DNA of 64,000 nucleotides from Bolinopsis microptera (taxonomy: Eukaryota; Ctenophora; Tentaculata; Lobata; Bolinopsidae), in NCBI RefSeq assembly GCF_026151205.1, contig NC_087073.1, positions 2,399,501 to 2,463,500 on the forward strand, in the 5' to 3' direction. The translations under genes were made by a program, and so were the position numbers. The number at the start of each line of letters is the position of its first letter. Position 1 is the first letter of the stretch. Positions 34,265 through 46,735 of this stretch are shown one piece after another. Below the pieces are notes generated by a model that was not told the origin of the DNA, did no database searches, and saw only the letters and a list, made by a program, of their open reading frames with translations.

Positions 34265-35460
34265 TATAGATTTTTAAATCCACTCTTTGACGCGAGAAGA
34301 TTAGAACTATTCGAACTACGCTTAATACAATCTTATTGTATCATCCTCAGCAAATTTATATAATTGTAGTTGTGAAATTAGTTTACAACCTCCGCAGTCC
34401 GCATTTGAAAATTGCTTTGTCAGCCGATCAAAATCTCTGGTTTTAATGCTGCGCTTTAAATGTAGAATATCTCTGCAGTTGTACATTAATCTTACGAAAA
34501 GTTAGCAAGCAAACTCTTGTCACTTGTGGGAGTATTATCAGATCGTTCTATATTATATTTACACACTTACACAGCGAATCGCAAGATTTATTATTATATC
34601 ACGGTTTATGTAAGGTCATCATATGATTTAAAAGATTTATGGCGTCGTCAGGATGCACGATAACGGTTTCATAACTTCTCAGTGACAGGACTTTGAGAAG
34701 GTGGTTTACGAATATTGTTGAACTTTCAACCATTTACCATATTTACCATATTTACCGGTGAGAACGGAGTTAGAACCTATTTGGATCCAAATGAACTTTG
34801 AAAAATTTAAGATAGGATCCTCTATTAGAAGTGTATTTGTAAGCTAAATCTGTGACAAATCAGTAATTTTAACACTTAAATTAGATTCTATTAGAGTTCA
34901 GACCTCCACAGTGCATCATCCCAACAAATCGGAGGCAGTTTTTGTCGAGCAGTGGACTTCAGAGCGTCACAAAGTATCATATCATCTGACAAGGCTATCT
35001 GATCCAATACATCAGGGTTAGAGGTGGGTGTCTCCTCCGGAATGGGGGTCTTGATTTTTGTTGGTGGATAAAGTCTTGTTTTGCTCACTACTTGAGTTAT
35101 CGTCTGTACAGTCATTTTACTATGAGTTTCAATTTTTTAAGTTTTAATGATCTAGTTTAAATATTTAATTTTGGGGATAAATGTGTCTCACAATCACCAT
35201 TCATCTCCGCAACATTTATCAGGAAGGGATTTTAGAGCTATTCGTTTTCACACTATCACAGTTGTCACTGAAAACTCAAGAATGACGTCCCATTCAGAAT
35301 GACGTCATTACTACTCAGGGCACATGTCATTAGTTCAACGGGTTCAGATGTCTGTAACTATGATTATAGGCGATAGAACTGCATAACAATGACATGTAAT
35401 ATGGGTGTTAATAGATTTACTAGACAGAGAACCTAGAATTGGGAGGTAATTTTAGGAATG
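34265..35460. repeat. 1.2 kb segmental duplication, copy 1
   Basis: Nearly identical to 36011-37230, in direct orientation and offset by about 1.75 kb. Differences are scattered substitutions and short deletions. It contains an intact copy of the last coding exon of the downstream gene (35119-34891), and a second frame near 34330-34530 that has lost eight bases relative to copy 2. Confidence 0.95.
34891..35119 (-). other. duplicated terminal exon (alternative last exon or pseudo-exon)
   Basis: Carries the same acceptor (CATAG|T), the same open frame from MTVQTITQVVSK to RSEL, and the same stop as the exon at 36882-36654, with one residue difference (Gln for Arg). It lies downstream of that exon on the minus strand, so it could serve as an alternative last exon if the nearer one is skipped. 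Confidence 0.6.
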
Positions 35461-36010
35461 TATGGGTTTATAGCATTTCGATCTCCAGAACAGTAGAGCC
35501 AAGCAAAGAGAGACGGTCGTCAGGGACATGAAAAATTGGTCAACTAGCAGCCTGTAAGCTACACTTTATCGAAACGGTGCTATAAAGAGTACTGATAAGA
35601 CTAATAAGGACTGCAGAATGAGCTTGTGTGTTTTTAATAATTGATTATTATTAGTGTATTCAAGTTTTTGTTGTGTGGAGGATGTTTTAACTCATCTTGT
35701 GTGCCCAGTCTTGCACTGTCAGTATTTCTCGACACTTTGAGCACACAAACTGTAGTTTTCGCGACAATTGTCAGATTTCGTTTTCAGTTCTGTCAATTTC
35801 ATGCGCTACTAGCTCTACTACTAGTAGTCTACTTCAGCTCATATTAAAGGGAGTTTTCGTCGTGCGTGTAGCGCCCTTCAAGTTTAACTTGGACGGATAG
35901 GATTTATAAAACTTCTGATTATAATATTTATACTATATTGTATTTTGTATCTATGTATCTTAGTAAATGGTCATTAGAACCACCGGCACCGTCCGGGCCC
36001 AAACAAAAAT
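35461..36010. other. spacer between duplication copies
   Basis: No coding or RNA feature recognised. Confidence 0.5.
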
Positions 36011-37230
36011 TATAGATTTTTAAATCCACTCTTTGACGCGAGAAGATTAGAACTATTCGAACTACGCTTAATACAATCTTATTGTATCATCCTCAGCAAA
36101 TTTATATAATTGTAGTTGTGAAATTAGTTTACAACCTCCGCAGTCCGTATTTGAAAATTGCTTTGTCAGCCGATCAAAATCTCTGGTTTTAATGCTGCGT
36201 TTTAAAGACTGTACAATATCTCTGCATAGCAGTTGTACATTAATCTTACGAAAAGTTAGCAAGCAAACTCTTGTCACTTGTGGGAGTATTATCAGATCGT
36301 TCTATATTATATTTACACAGCGAATCGCAAGATTTATTATTATATCACGGTTTATGTAAGGTCATCATATGATTTAAAAGATTTATGGCGTCGTCAGGAT
36401 GCACGATAATGGTTTCATAACTTCTCAGTGACAGGACTTTGAGAAGGTTCCAGGTGGTTTACGAATATTGTTGAACTTTCAACCATTTACCATATTTACC
36501 ATATTTACCGGTGAGAACGGAGTTAGAACCTATTTGGATCCAAATGAACTTTGAAAAACTTTGAAAAACTTAAGATAGGATCCTCTATTGGAAGTGTATT
36601 TGTAAGCTAAATCTGTGACAAATCAGTAATTTTAACACTTTAATTAGATTCTATTAGAGTTCAGACCTCCACAGTGCATCATCCCAACAAATCGGAGGCA
36701 GTTTTTGTCGAGCAGTGGACTTCAGAGCGTCACAAAGTATCATATCATCTGACAAGGCTATCTGATCCAATACATCAGGGTTAGAGGTGGGTGTCTCCTC
36801 CGGAATGGGGGTCTTGATTTTTGTTGGTGGATAAAGTCTTGTTTTGCTCACTACTTGAGTTATCGTCCGTACAGTCATTTTACTATGATTTTCAATTTTT
36901 TAAGTTTTAATGATCAAGTTTAAATATTTAATTTTGGGGATAAATGTGTCTCACAATCACCATTCATCTCCGCAACATTTATCAGGAAGGGATTTTAGAG
37001 CTATCCGTTTTCACACTATCACAGTTGTCACTGAAAACTCAAGAATGACGTCCCATTCAGAATGACGTCATTACTACTCAGGGCACATGTCATTAGTTCA
37101 ACGGGTTCAGATGTCTGTAACTATGATTATAGGCGATAGAACTGCATTAACATTACATGTAATATGGGTGTAATAAAGATATTACTAGAACAGAGACCTA
37201 GAATTGGGAAACAAGGAATGGAGGAATGTA
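36011..37230. repeat. 1.2 kb segmental duplication, copy 2
   Basis: Partner of 34265-35460. This copy holds the terminal exon used in the model of the minus-strand gene beginning at 39818. The end of the duplication is blurred by small differences after about 37150. Confidence 0.95.
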
Positions 37231-39818
37231 TGGGGGAGGTGTGATAGATTTTCAGTATTTCAGAGACTTGAAAGTTAAAATCCATATGGCATATTCACCG
37301 ATTGAAAGACGGTCGAAGTTCAATGCTGTAAAACGTGTTTTTTGCAACTAGAATGGGTTTGGGTGGAAAGCTAGAATGCCAAACTTCTTCTATAGAGCCA
37401 ACCAATTGTGTAAAACAGTCTACGATGCCTCGTTTGCCCGACTAAAACTTTGGAAACATCCAAGGTTAATATTGTAAATTTCTTAGATACCAAACCAGAT
37501 TATGCCCCCACATAGGAATGCTACACAGAAAATGTATTGAACTGATTAAACCAGTCGGGTGACCTGTGCCCTGATGAACTATTCGATAGGTTGTGGTGAA
37601 TATTGTAACCAGTTTATTACGCTTGATCTTAAAATTTCATAGAGTACAAGACTAAAAGAGCCAACAAAAAACCAGAATACCTCCGCCAACAATATTTTAA
37701 ACTAATGATCTGTGTATGACGTTAGATATTCACTATTTCCACCGTGAAGTGTTACCCTCAAATCTTAAATTAAAAAAACAAAGCTTGCTGATAGCATTTT
37801 TGATTGAGTGTTATCTTTCCGCCAACAATATTCAGCCGTTAGTACTACTCCCCCACAATCTGCCGGTACAGCTTCAGATTATAAGCTGTCTCGTCATTTC
37901 TCGAGTAGAAAGATTCTACAAATTAATAGATAACAAACGTTCATTTGTTTGGTCCAAGGTGGCTCATAATATCGCAATCTGTGCTCTTAAAAGCAACAAA
38001 TGAGAGAGCAATATCAAACTACAAACGTAACTAACTGGAAAGAATCGTTCAGAATACTACATGGAGCATGTCAGGTTTTTGTTATACCGCGTCCTTATAG
38101 CATAATATTTTGTGCAAATTATCATGTTCCATGTTTCTCTATTGAATACGTATGTGTGTCAGTTAAAATATGATGGATATCTGCACATGCATGCATTTGA
38201 GGCCGGTACAAGTATTCCCACGCTACAGTCGAGCACACATTTGCGACTCCTATGCCTATATTTTGAATCTCATTAATCAGGTAATTTTTACATGTTCTCA
38301 TCCGTTATTCTTATCCAATTTGATCAACTTTCACTAAAATGGCAAGGTACGCAGATACATGCTAAATATATTGCTTGATTCTTGAGAATCATGTAATTAT
38401 TTTACCTAGCACGAGTGCTCATTAAACAACAATCAAGCAAAACTCGATCACTTTTAAAGCTAGACAAAGTTACATATTCTCTGAACTGCAAGCCGCCGCG
38501 AATCTATATTTCACAGTAAGATTCGACTATATCTTTGTGATGAGATAATGAAGATTTTCACAGAACCAAAAACGATCATCGAATTCGAGACAAAGCACGA
38601 TTTTTCCAACGGAAAAATATCTGTAAACAAGTTATTAAATTACTGATTCCAGGTCGTAGGCTTACATGGCATCCCACAGTGTTATTATAAATAGTTTTTA
38701 AATGTTATGGAGCCTGAGTAAAATCAGTCTCAGAATTTGGAATCCGTTTACCGTTGTTTTAAGGCGAAATATTAATCCAAACTGACCACGTGTTATTTAG
38801 ATCACATTTTATTAAGTATGTTAATGGCGACTAACCTGAGCCTAGCAGGAGAAGCACTGCTGGGTCTGGACGAGATACGGATCTCCTCATCTGGTCCTGG
38901 CTCTTCACTCGGGCCCTCCTCTGCAGAATTAGGTTTAGGAGCTAGGGCAGGACTGACAGGAGCCGGGGTTACACTCTTATCTGTTACCGGGGTGAATCTC
39001 TCGTCATCTACCTGCAAGTGGGTGTATGTTAACTTATGGTAGGGTGTAGGTGACTCACAAGGATCGGCCAGGACCGCATTTACTTTTCAGGACCGAGATG
39101 TTTCAATATGAAACCAATAAAATATTACCCAGCCAATTTTAATTGATGACTCTAAGTATGTATAATGTTTATTGATTATTGATGCTGTAATGGTTTCAGC
39201 AGAGCATAATATCTAAAGCAGTTTTTATTTTGAAGTTGTATTCAAAGAAAGTTCTAGTTAATATATATTTATGCAGTGTAAACTGTAAAGTTATAGTGTA
39301 TGCGATTTCCAGAGTATTCTCCGTTTTGATTTTTGCGTAAACGTTCAACGTTAAAACATTATCTTTGTGGCATCACTATCAGACAGTCTGACTGTATTGG
39401 TCTGGATTACAAGATACACAATTATCCTTTACATGAAGGATGATATAAGAAATCTGGAATATTATGTACAGTGCTTTAAGCTGAATAGAGCGTTAGCTGA
39501 CCCATGACAATTTAAACCTTCATTACAAAGGAAAAATTACCTCGTCATTTCTGGGGACAGTGATGGAATAAGGAACTGTCTTGACCATGTCAGCATCAGT
39601 GGTTTTTGAATCCTCTGCCACTTCTTCTGCATTATTCAGACATTTGTCACGCAATTCTTCTGATCCTGGGAAAGTTGACATTTACGGTGAGAAAAACAAG
39701 GCAAAAAAACCTTATTATAAATACAACAAACTGAATAATGCCAAGAATTACCTATTTTCGTGGTGTGCTTTCCGATTGACTGCAAAACCTCTTCCGAGGA
39801 GTCGTTTATTGTTGGCAT
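36654..39818 (-). CDS. acidic, Pro/Ser-rich protein of unknown function, 4 exons
   Basis: Exons 39818-39752, 39665-39541, 39011-38836 and 36882-36654 splice in phase to 198 residues. The ATG opens MPTINDSSEEVLQSIGKHTT. The protein is rich in Glu, Asp, Pro and Ser, with a low-complexity segment (VTPAPVSPALAPKPNSAEEG) and a C-terminal block ending KLPPICWDDALWRSEL. It looks largely disordered, with no catalytic motif or membrane segment. Intron 36883-38835 is 1.95 kb and holds nothing else recognised. The last exon exists in two copies. Confidence 0.65.
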
Positions 39819-40961
39819 ATTATTATCTTTTGATAAAGAGCTTTCAGTACAACTATATGCAAAACACTACCTATAATCAGTTTTAAACAGTAACATTTAA
39901 ACGATCCCATTAACAACTACTTGTCGGATTGGATTGGTTAATTATTTATTTAATTTTCATACAAGAAAAAGCAACAAATAATGTTTTTTAAAATCACAGC
40001 CCATATCTCTCACTAAGTCGATCGTGAAACGTTTTGAAAAAAATATATATATTTGTGATATGTTCTGTCTTCCACAACACTTGTGTTCATCAAATTGCAG
40101 CTGAGCAACACTGATTTGTAAATTGTACCTGAAAATTCAAGCAACCCCCAGGATCCAAATGCTGGACTTTTCTAATGACCTTGAATCATGAATCACAAAT
40201 GGAATAGACAAACTGATACCTATTGTTTAAAAATGGTTTGGTTTACTTATGGTAAGGGCACAGCCTGTCAAAAACGCTTTTTACATGATCCATCGACACT
40301 GCCTCAAGGTGACTGCATAATAAGGGGTTAAAGTGGAATCATATGATAATAAGCTTGCAGCTTTCGATAACAATGTGTTCAATGTTGGTCTCGGCCTGGT
40401 ATCATGCCAGTATTGGTTTTAGATCTTTTGCCTATTGTTTTTTAATTGTGTTGGTATAATGAGCTAATATGTACATGTGATATATATAAAAGTATATAGC
40501 GAGCATATTTGATAATTATACAGCTATAACTGCCGCATGACAATATAGCTTAAAAATTAAATTTAACTTGAGTGTAGCAATATTATCAAATTTTTGAATT
40601 TAGTACAATAAATAATGACAAATAAAACCCAGCGCCACTCTCAGCAGTCAAACAGGGCTTATAAATCTTAACTGCACCTGGGTCCTTTCACTAACTGGTG
40701 TGGTCAGGTCGACTTTAACAGCTTGAGTATTATATACCAGCTAGCTGCTAGCATACGCACTAACTCCACTAAAGTATATTAATTATAATAGTATAGTGTC
40801 TTATCTGATGTCATCATCTAGCGCCAAAATTTAGTTGGATATTATTTATGTGGTATGTATGTATATATTTTATTGGTTGATTGTGTAATAAATTGGTGAT
40901 AAATAACAAAATTGTCTTTTCTAAAAAAAATTGTCTTTTCTCATGATGTGTTGCTAACCCC
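39819..40961. other. intergenic region, no gene recognised
   Basis: AT-rich sequence upstream of the minus-strand gene. Short open frames only. Confidence 0.45.
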
Positions 40962-41110
40962 TATAAAGTAAAGTAAAATTAAGTAAAATTTATGACATAA
41001 AATATATCATCGCACTATATGTGAAAAATAGTTAATAAATATTTCCCCACCAACATTAATTAGTTATCAAATACACTATTTTTCTAAAAAAATATTAAAA
41101 CATTATCTTA
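40962..41110 (-). mobile_element. LINE B 3'-end fragment
   Basis: Matches the 3' non-coding end of the LINE B copies at 20191 and 44285, including GTAAAGTAAA repeats and the ATGACATAA block. No coding part remains. Confidence 0.65.
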
Positions 41111-41435
41111 TTTTAAATGAGGTGCACTTAAGATTAATCTTTACCTTTTTTGCCTTTGAATAGCTTAGAGTCTTAAACTTTGGCTTAAAATGACCGCAAT
41201 ACACATACTTACATGTCACTATGAATTAGTGGTTTTAAAGGTAACGTTGTAGCGCGATGCGTTACTGTGCCAGATCGGCGAGATGCGCTACTGTGCCGCG
41301 CCGAGCTGCCATGAATTGACATCGAGCTGCCATGAATTGACATCGTCAATTAAAAGGTAACGCTGCTAAATTTCAGGGCAGGGCTACACAGCCAAATCTA
41401 CAGGTGTTTTTAATTGCACAATTGGAGACGCACAA

Positions 41436-41500
41436 TAGAATTTGACGGATGTTACTCGTCTAAATTTCTTCGAACTAGCGCGCGCCGGGCCAGACCATTA
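41436..41500. repeat. isolated terminal module of the inverted-repeat element
   Basis: Reverse-oriented match to the terminal block of the element starting at 41605 (ATGTTACTCGTC, GCGCGCGCCGGGCCAGA), separated from it by about 100 bases. It suggests a truncated or nested second copy. Confidence 0.6.
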
Positions 41501-41604
41501 ACAATGGTCAAAAGAGAATTAAACTTTAAGACAAACTGAACCCCGAACTCCCGAAGCGAACAAAACCTACGATTTGTTTTCAGATCATTTTTTACCATTG
41601 TTAA

Positions 41605-42839
41605 TGATCTGGCCCGGCGCGCGCTACTTCGTAGCACTTGCCAACATTTCGAGAAGAAAGCAGCGCGCGCTACTTCGAAGAAATTGAGACGAGTAACATC
41701 CGTCAAATCATTTTTGAGCAAAATTAAAAATAACAAATAAATTGCATTAAAGTAATTTTGATTTATTGGATCGGTAATCAAAACTAATTATATTATGTAA
41801 TAGTATAAAGGTTTGGCGAAGGTTTATAAGTAGTGCAATGATTTACTTAGCCGCGCCGTGCATCAAATAATGTAGACCATAAATCTTCGGTATATCGGCA
41901 AAAATTGCCGCAAAATGCACCAGGGCACTATACACTATAGTTGGCATGGCAGCATGACTGGACGTCTAACTTTTTTATTTATTTTGGCGTTTTAAATTTA
42001 TTTTGGCGAAGCTTATTTGTTATTTGCATGCCACAGGGGGATATGAAACCAAGTTTTCGATCAAACGCTGCCATTTGTAGTCAAATGTCGCCAACATGAC
42101 AGTTGCTCTCGTCCAATGGAGTCACTGCATTTTGCAAGTCATTACGCATAGTTGAATTACATATATTCGTATGCAAAGCTTGGCTTACATAATGCAGTTG
42201 ACCATTGTTAATAGTTTGGCCCGGCGCGCGCTACTTCGTAGCACTTACCATTTCGAGAAGAAAGCGGCGCGCGCTACTTCGAAGAAATTTAGACGCGTAA
42301 CATCCGTCAAATAATGCAGCGATTTCAAATTGGACGAGAGCAACTGTTGGCGACGTTTGATTACAAATGGCAGCGTTTGATCGAAAACCTAATTTCGTAT
42401 CCCCTGTGGCATGCAAATAAGCTTCGCCAAAATAAATAAAACGCCAAAATAAATAAAACGTTAGACTTCCAGTCACGCTGCCATACCATGCCAGCTATAG
42501 TGTATAGTGCCCTGGCATGGTGCATTTTGCGGCAATTTTTGCCGATATACCGAAGATTTATGGTCTACATTATTTGATGCACGGCGCGGCTAAGTAAATC
42601 ATTACACTACAAAACCTTCGCCAAACCTTAATACTATTACATAATATAATTAGTTTTGATAACCGATCCAATAAATCAAAATTACTTTATAATGCCATAC
42701 ACTTTATTTGTTATTTTTAATTTTGCTCAAAAATGATTTGACGTATGTTACTCGTCTAAATTTCTTCGGAGTAGCGCGCGCCGCTTTCTTTTCGAAATGT
42801 TGGCAAGTGCTACGAAGTAGCGCGCGCCGGGCCAGATCA
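41605..42839. mobile_element. non-autonomous DNA element with ~525-bp inverted arms
   Basis: Termini are TGATCTGGCCCGG on the left and its complement on the right (CCGGGCCAGATCA). Left arm 41605 to about 42130 and right arm about 42310 to 42839 are inverted copies of each other with small differences. The centre contains an additional forward copy of the terminal module (about 42200-42310). No protein-coding capacity is seen. The long palindromic form is typical of MITE or foldback elements mobilised in trans. Confidence 0.8.
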
Positions 42840-42928
42840 AAAAATAAAATAAATAAAAATAAAATAAAATAAATAAATAACTAAAAAGTAAGGCGCGCCG
42901 CTCATAATCACATATTTACACCATGTAA

Positions 42929-43083
42929 GGCCGACCAAAACAAAGCTACTTGTCTATGTTACTGAAGGAAGTTGGGACAAACTCTAAAGAGGAACTGCGA
43001 ACCCTGATGCGGGACAGGGATATATTGAGGGGCTTTCTGGCGTAGATCGGAATTAGCTCCGACATAGTAGTAGTAGTAGTACA
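42929..43083 (+). mobile_element. LINE C-terminal remnant with TAG microsatellite tail
   Basis: The plus strand reads GRPKQSYLSMLLKEVG, then EELRTLMRDRDILRGF and a stop at 43043. This resembles the conserved C-terminal tail (G-R-P ... eL ... m-x-D-R-x-x-W) of many LINE polymerase ORFs. A (TAG)n tail follows at about 43063-43082. Confidence 0.6.
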
Positions 43084-43185
43084 CCATTTAATGACAATCG
43101 AGTGCTAAATTAATATTCGTTATTTGCACAGTTTCCCAGTTAACTTATATTTAACCAGTTTGGTTTTAATTATTTTTATCCATAG

Positions 43186-43310
43186 CTCCCTGCTTTGGAA
43201 CGAACAGATCAAAGCATGCATCTCTATAGTCAAATCGTATGATTTGTTGGATTGTAAGGAATTTAGTTATTAGAGAAAAAGTTGCTACATATAAGCTTAA
43301 GGGCTTTAAT
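43186..43310 (+). mobile_element. short decayed LINE B fragment in plus orientation
   Basis: The plus strand encodes LLWNEQIKACIS followed by degenerate sequence. It parallels the LLWNEQIKACISKANRMICW block of the LINE B copy at 44464-45405. Stops and frameshifts are present. Confidence 0.65.
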
Positions 43311-43695
43311 GCGTATTCTGGTAAGAGGTTTGCCTTCATTAGACAAAGTGCCTGGGATTAGTATCCCAACTTAAAGAAGTGATCTATCCCAGACCACAAA
43401 CTTTCCACTGTCATATAAAGCTATGCTCTGTCCTTGATATCGGTTTCTGTTTTGCTTGTTAAAAAAATGTTGGTGCATGATTCCACTTTAAAAGTGTGCA
43501 ATTTTTACTCCGGATTCGGACTCAAAACATGTACACAGTAGACCCACAAATTCATAAAAACTAACAAATTGGCGAAGGTTTCAAAGTATGCCATAATTTT
43601 GCTTAACATCAGATTAGGATTTCAACCAAAGCAAAAACTAGAAAAGCTTTATTTCTTTCAGTTACTTACTTGGGTTACTTGGGTTGGGTTCCGAG

Positions 43696-44286
43696 CTAGA
43701 GTGCTACCAGGCCAAGAATGTCTTGCATCTCCACCACCAAGTAGTAGCGTGTCGGTCCAGTGTACCCAGGTGTTGGTGGAGTGTCAGGGAATTCATTGAG
43801 GAAAGCATCAAGAGCAGGTTTGAAAGTGGTCAATGTTAGGAGGGACTTGATGCTAGGAGGGACCACATTGTACAGTGCAGAGGCTCTAGAGGCAAAGGAG
43901 TTGAACCTCAGCTTCAGGTTATTGACACTAGTGTACTTGGAGGACCCTAGTGGTCGTATACACGTAGTTCCGTATCGTGAGGTTTCGCGGAAGTTGATGT
44001 TCATACTGTTTGGAGCGAGATTGTTATAGATCTTCCAAACTAGGATGATAGTGTATCTCTCACGCCGCCTTTGAAGGGAGTACATAGACAGGCGACGGAG
44101 GCGTTCCCAGTAGTTGAGATTTCCAAGACCCTGGATTTTAGCAGTGAAGGATCGTTGAACTGCTTCGAGTTTAATAATTTCGCACTGCATGTGAGGAGAC
44201 CACAGAGGACAGCAGTATTCCAGATGAGATCGTACGTAGGACTTGTACAGGAGCATCATGGTCGCTACATCCCTGGAGATGAAGGT
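43696..44286 (-). mobile_element. LINE C, 3' part (reverse transcriptase C-terminus)
   Basis: Encodes the RT thumb and C-terminal region: MMLLYKSYVRSHLEYCCPLW, KLEAVQRSFTAKI, SALYNVVPPSIKSLLTL and FPDTPPTPGYTGP. The upstream part of the same protein resumes at 46326-46490, so this copy has been split by a later LINE B insertion. Confidence 0.85.
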
Positions 44287-46325
44287 AAAGTAAAAGTAAA
44301 GTAAAGTAAAAATGATGACATAACATCATCACACATGTCTACAAAGTATCAAATCACTATATGGAAAAATATAAATATCTTACCACCAAAATTAATAAAT
44401 TATTAACTACAACTTTATTTTAAAATTTCAAATAAATTCAAAAAGCATCCCCAAAAGATAACCCTATTCATACTTCCCAGTGGAATAAAGATTTATAAAT
44501 CGCTTTTTTGCCACAAAAGGGTGGAAATAAAGATAATCGTTATGCTTCTCTTTATTACTAACATAGCTAGGTCCTTCAATTCTCCCTAATACTTCATTTG
44601 AAACATTCCAAAAATGTGAATCATTAGAAATATCCTTAGAAATCATGTCTTTCTTAAACCCTTCTAATTTAATCTTAAAACTTAAAACAGTCACAGAGTT
44701 CTTAACATCTGGAGGAAGTTTGTTCCAGCAAGGAATAACTCGCTCTGGAAGAAATGAACTTTGGAGATTCCTAATCTTTGCCATACTCTTACAACATCTG
44801 TTGGATGATACAAGATTAAGACCGGATCTGCTCACTTTGAACAAATCTGAGCCGTACTCGGTCAAACCATTAATAACCTTAAAAGCTTCAATAAGGTCCC
44901 CACGTATTCGCCGCTCTGCCAGCGTTGTCAAATTGAGAATTTCCAGTCTACGGCTGTAAGGAAGAGTACCCACCTCATTAATAAGACGGGTAAACCGCCT
45001 CTGGACGCTCTCCAGCTCCAAAACAATCCCCCAACTTCCATGAGCCGCAACTGGATTCCACAATTGGACACAATACTCTAGATGAGGTCTTATTAAAGCT
45101 TTATAGATGGTTATCATAACTCCTTTTTCCCTTATTACTAAATTCCTTATAATCCAACATATCATACGATTTGCTTTAGAAATGCATGCTTTTATCTGCT
45201 CATTCCAAAGCAAGGAGTTATGGGTAATAACCCCCAAGTCTTTTTCCTGAGCAGATGCTTCAAGTTCTACACCATTAACAAAATAATTTAAGTTAGGATT
45301 ACTATTAAGATTAACATGAACTACTTTACATTTGGCAGGTACTCTCCCAAACTTCCAATTCTGCAATGTCATCAGCAACACTCTCATGTTTAGCCGCATT
45401 ACCAATCAGCTTAAGATCATCAGCAAATTATTTTATTTTATTCTTTACTAAATCAGGTAAATCATTTATATACAGCAAAAATAAGAGAGGGCCTAAAACA
45501 GAACCCTGAGGGACACCAGATAGCACGTGTTTCACCTCAGACCATTGTCCTTCTACAGAAACTTTCATAGTCCTATCTGTCAGAAAATCCTTTATAACAT
45601 CTAATACTTTTCCCCTAACACCAAATCCTTCCAGTTTAGACAGAAGTCTAAAATGGGGGACTGTGTCAAACGCCTTACTGAAGTCAAAATACAATAGATC
45701 AACAGGGGCCCCCTCATCTAATATGTCAAGAATGCTGTCAAAAGTTTCTAAAAGATTTGATAAACAAGATTTACCCTTAACAAATCCGTGTTGATGCTTG
45801 GAAAACCGGTCTATAATTTAAGGGGTCAGATTTCATACCCTTTTTAAACAATGCTACTACAGATGCAGACTTCCACACTGTGGGTAAACAACCTGTTTCT
45901 GAACACTTCTGAAACAACTTAGTTACTGCTTCGACAAAATTGTCGTCATAAGCCAAAGATTTTAGCAACTTTGGATGGACTCCATCCGGACCTGAACTCT
46001 TAAAAATATTAAGGTTTAAAAGTTGCTTCTTGATATCAGCACTACTAACTTGTAAATCATCAATAACATCTTTATTATAATCCAAAGTATCATTTTTTGG
46101 AAGAGGGCCAGGTGGTTCGTTTAAAAACACTGAGGTGAAAGCACTTGCAAGTACCTCAGCAGACTCAGCAGAACTGTCTGTACGCGTACCATCTCCCCTA
46201 TTCAAAGAAACCGCACTTGATTTAACTTGCCTTTTATTACGTAAATAAGAGTAAAAAGACTTACTATTTATCTTTAAATTATAGATGTTTTCTTCTTTTC
46301 ATAGTTAACTTTAGCTTTAACTTCA
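44285..46325 (-). mobile_element. LINE B, 5'-truncated copy inserted into LINE C
   Basis: The minus strand carries, in order, an RT N-terminal linker (46205-45777), RT palm ([33 protein letters not shown]; 45694-45428), an LADDLKL catalytic block just past a frameshift near 45425, and the thumb and C-terminus (45405-44464) ending INLYSTGKYE. The 3' end has TTTAC repeats at 44285-44310. Endonuclease and ORF1 are missing, as expected for 5' truncation. At least two frameshifts make it non-functional. Confidence 0.85.
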
Positions 46326-46490
46326 GCGTAGCACCCAGCTAGCCATGTTTCTGGCTTTGGCAGACTTCATCGCTATGTGAGTGCGCCAGTTGAGGTCTGG
46401 GTCGATATAGACACCCAGGTCCTTCACGTGGTTAAAACCCCTAAGAGTCTCTCCAGATGGTAAGATGTAGGGCTGCTTCAAGTCCGGTAG
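46326..46490 (-). mobile_element. LINE C, upstream part displaced by LINE B
   Basis: Encodes VKDLGVYIDPDLNWRTHI and KARNMASWVLR, the RT block that directly precedes the TFISRDVATMMLLYKSYV sequence ending at 44286. The two parts join in frame once LINE B is removed. Confidence 0.8.
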
Positions 46491-46735
46491 TGAAAATAAT
46501 ATTTAATAAACTATCAAAGTTGGCATTAATTTGAAACTTACTTTGATACCCTTGAGCAGGCCCAACTATAAACATTTCCTGCATCCAGCTTGTGATCTTG
46601 ACTGATAATTTTGAATGTTATAGTACCTTGAAATTCTTAAATGAGTGCAAGGGGAGAATTTTAACCCCGCATTCTATTATACTATATATGTTAGCATATG
46701 TAATTTCTACTACTAGACAATGTTTCATGTAGGGT

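Noticed and set aside
36068-36277. Minus-strand protein ending FAEDDTIRLY in the duplicated segment
   Set aside because: The stretch has some coding character, but I could not connect it by splicing to the gene model, and copy 1 has lost eight bases within it.
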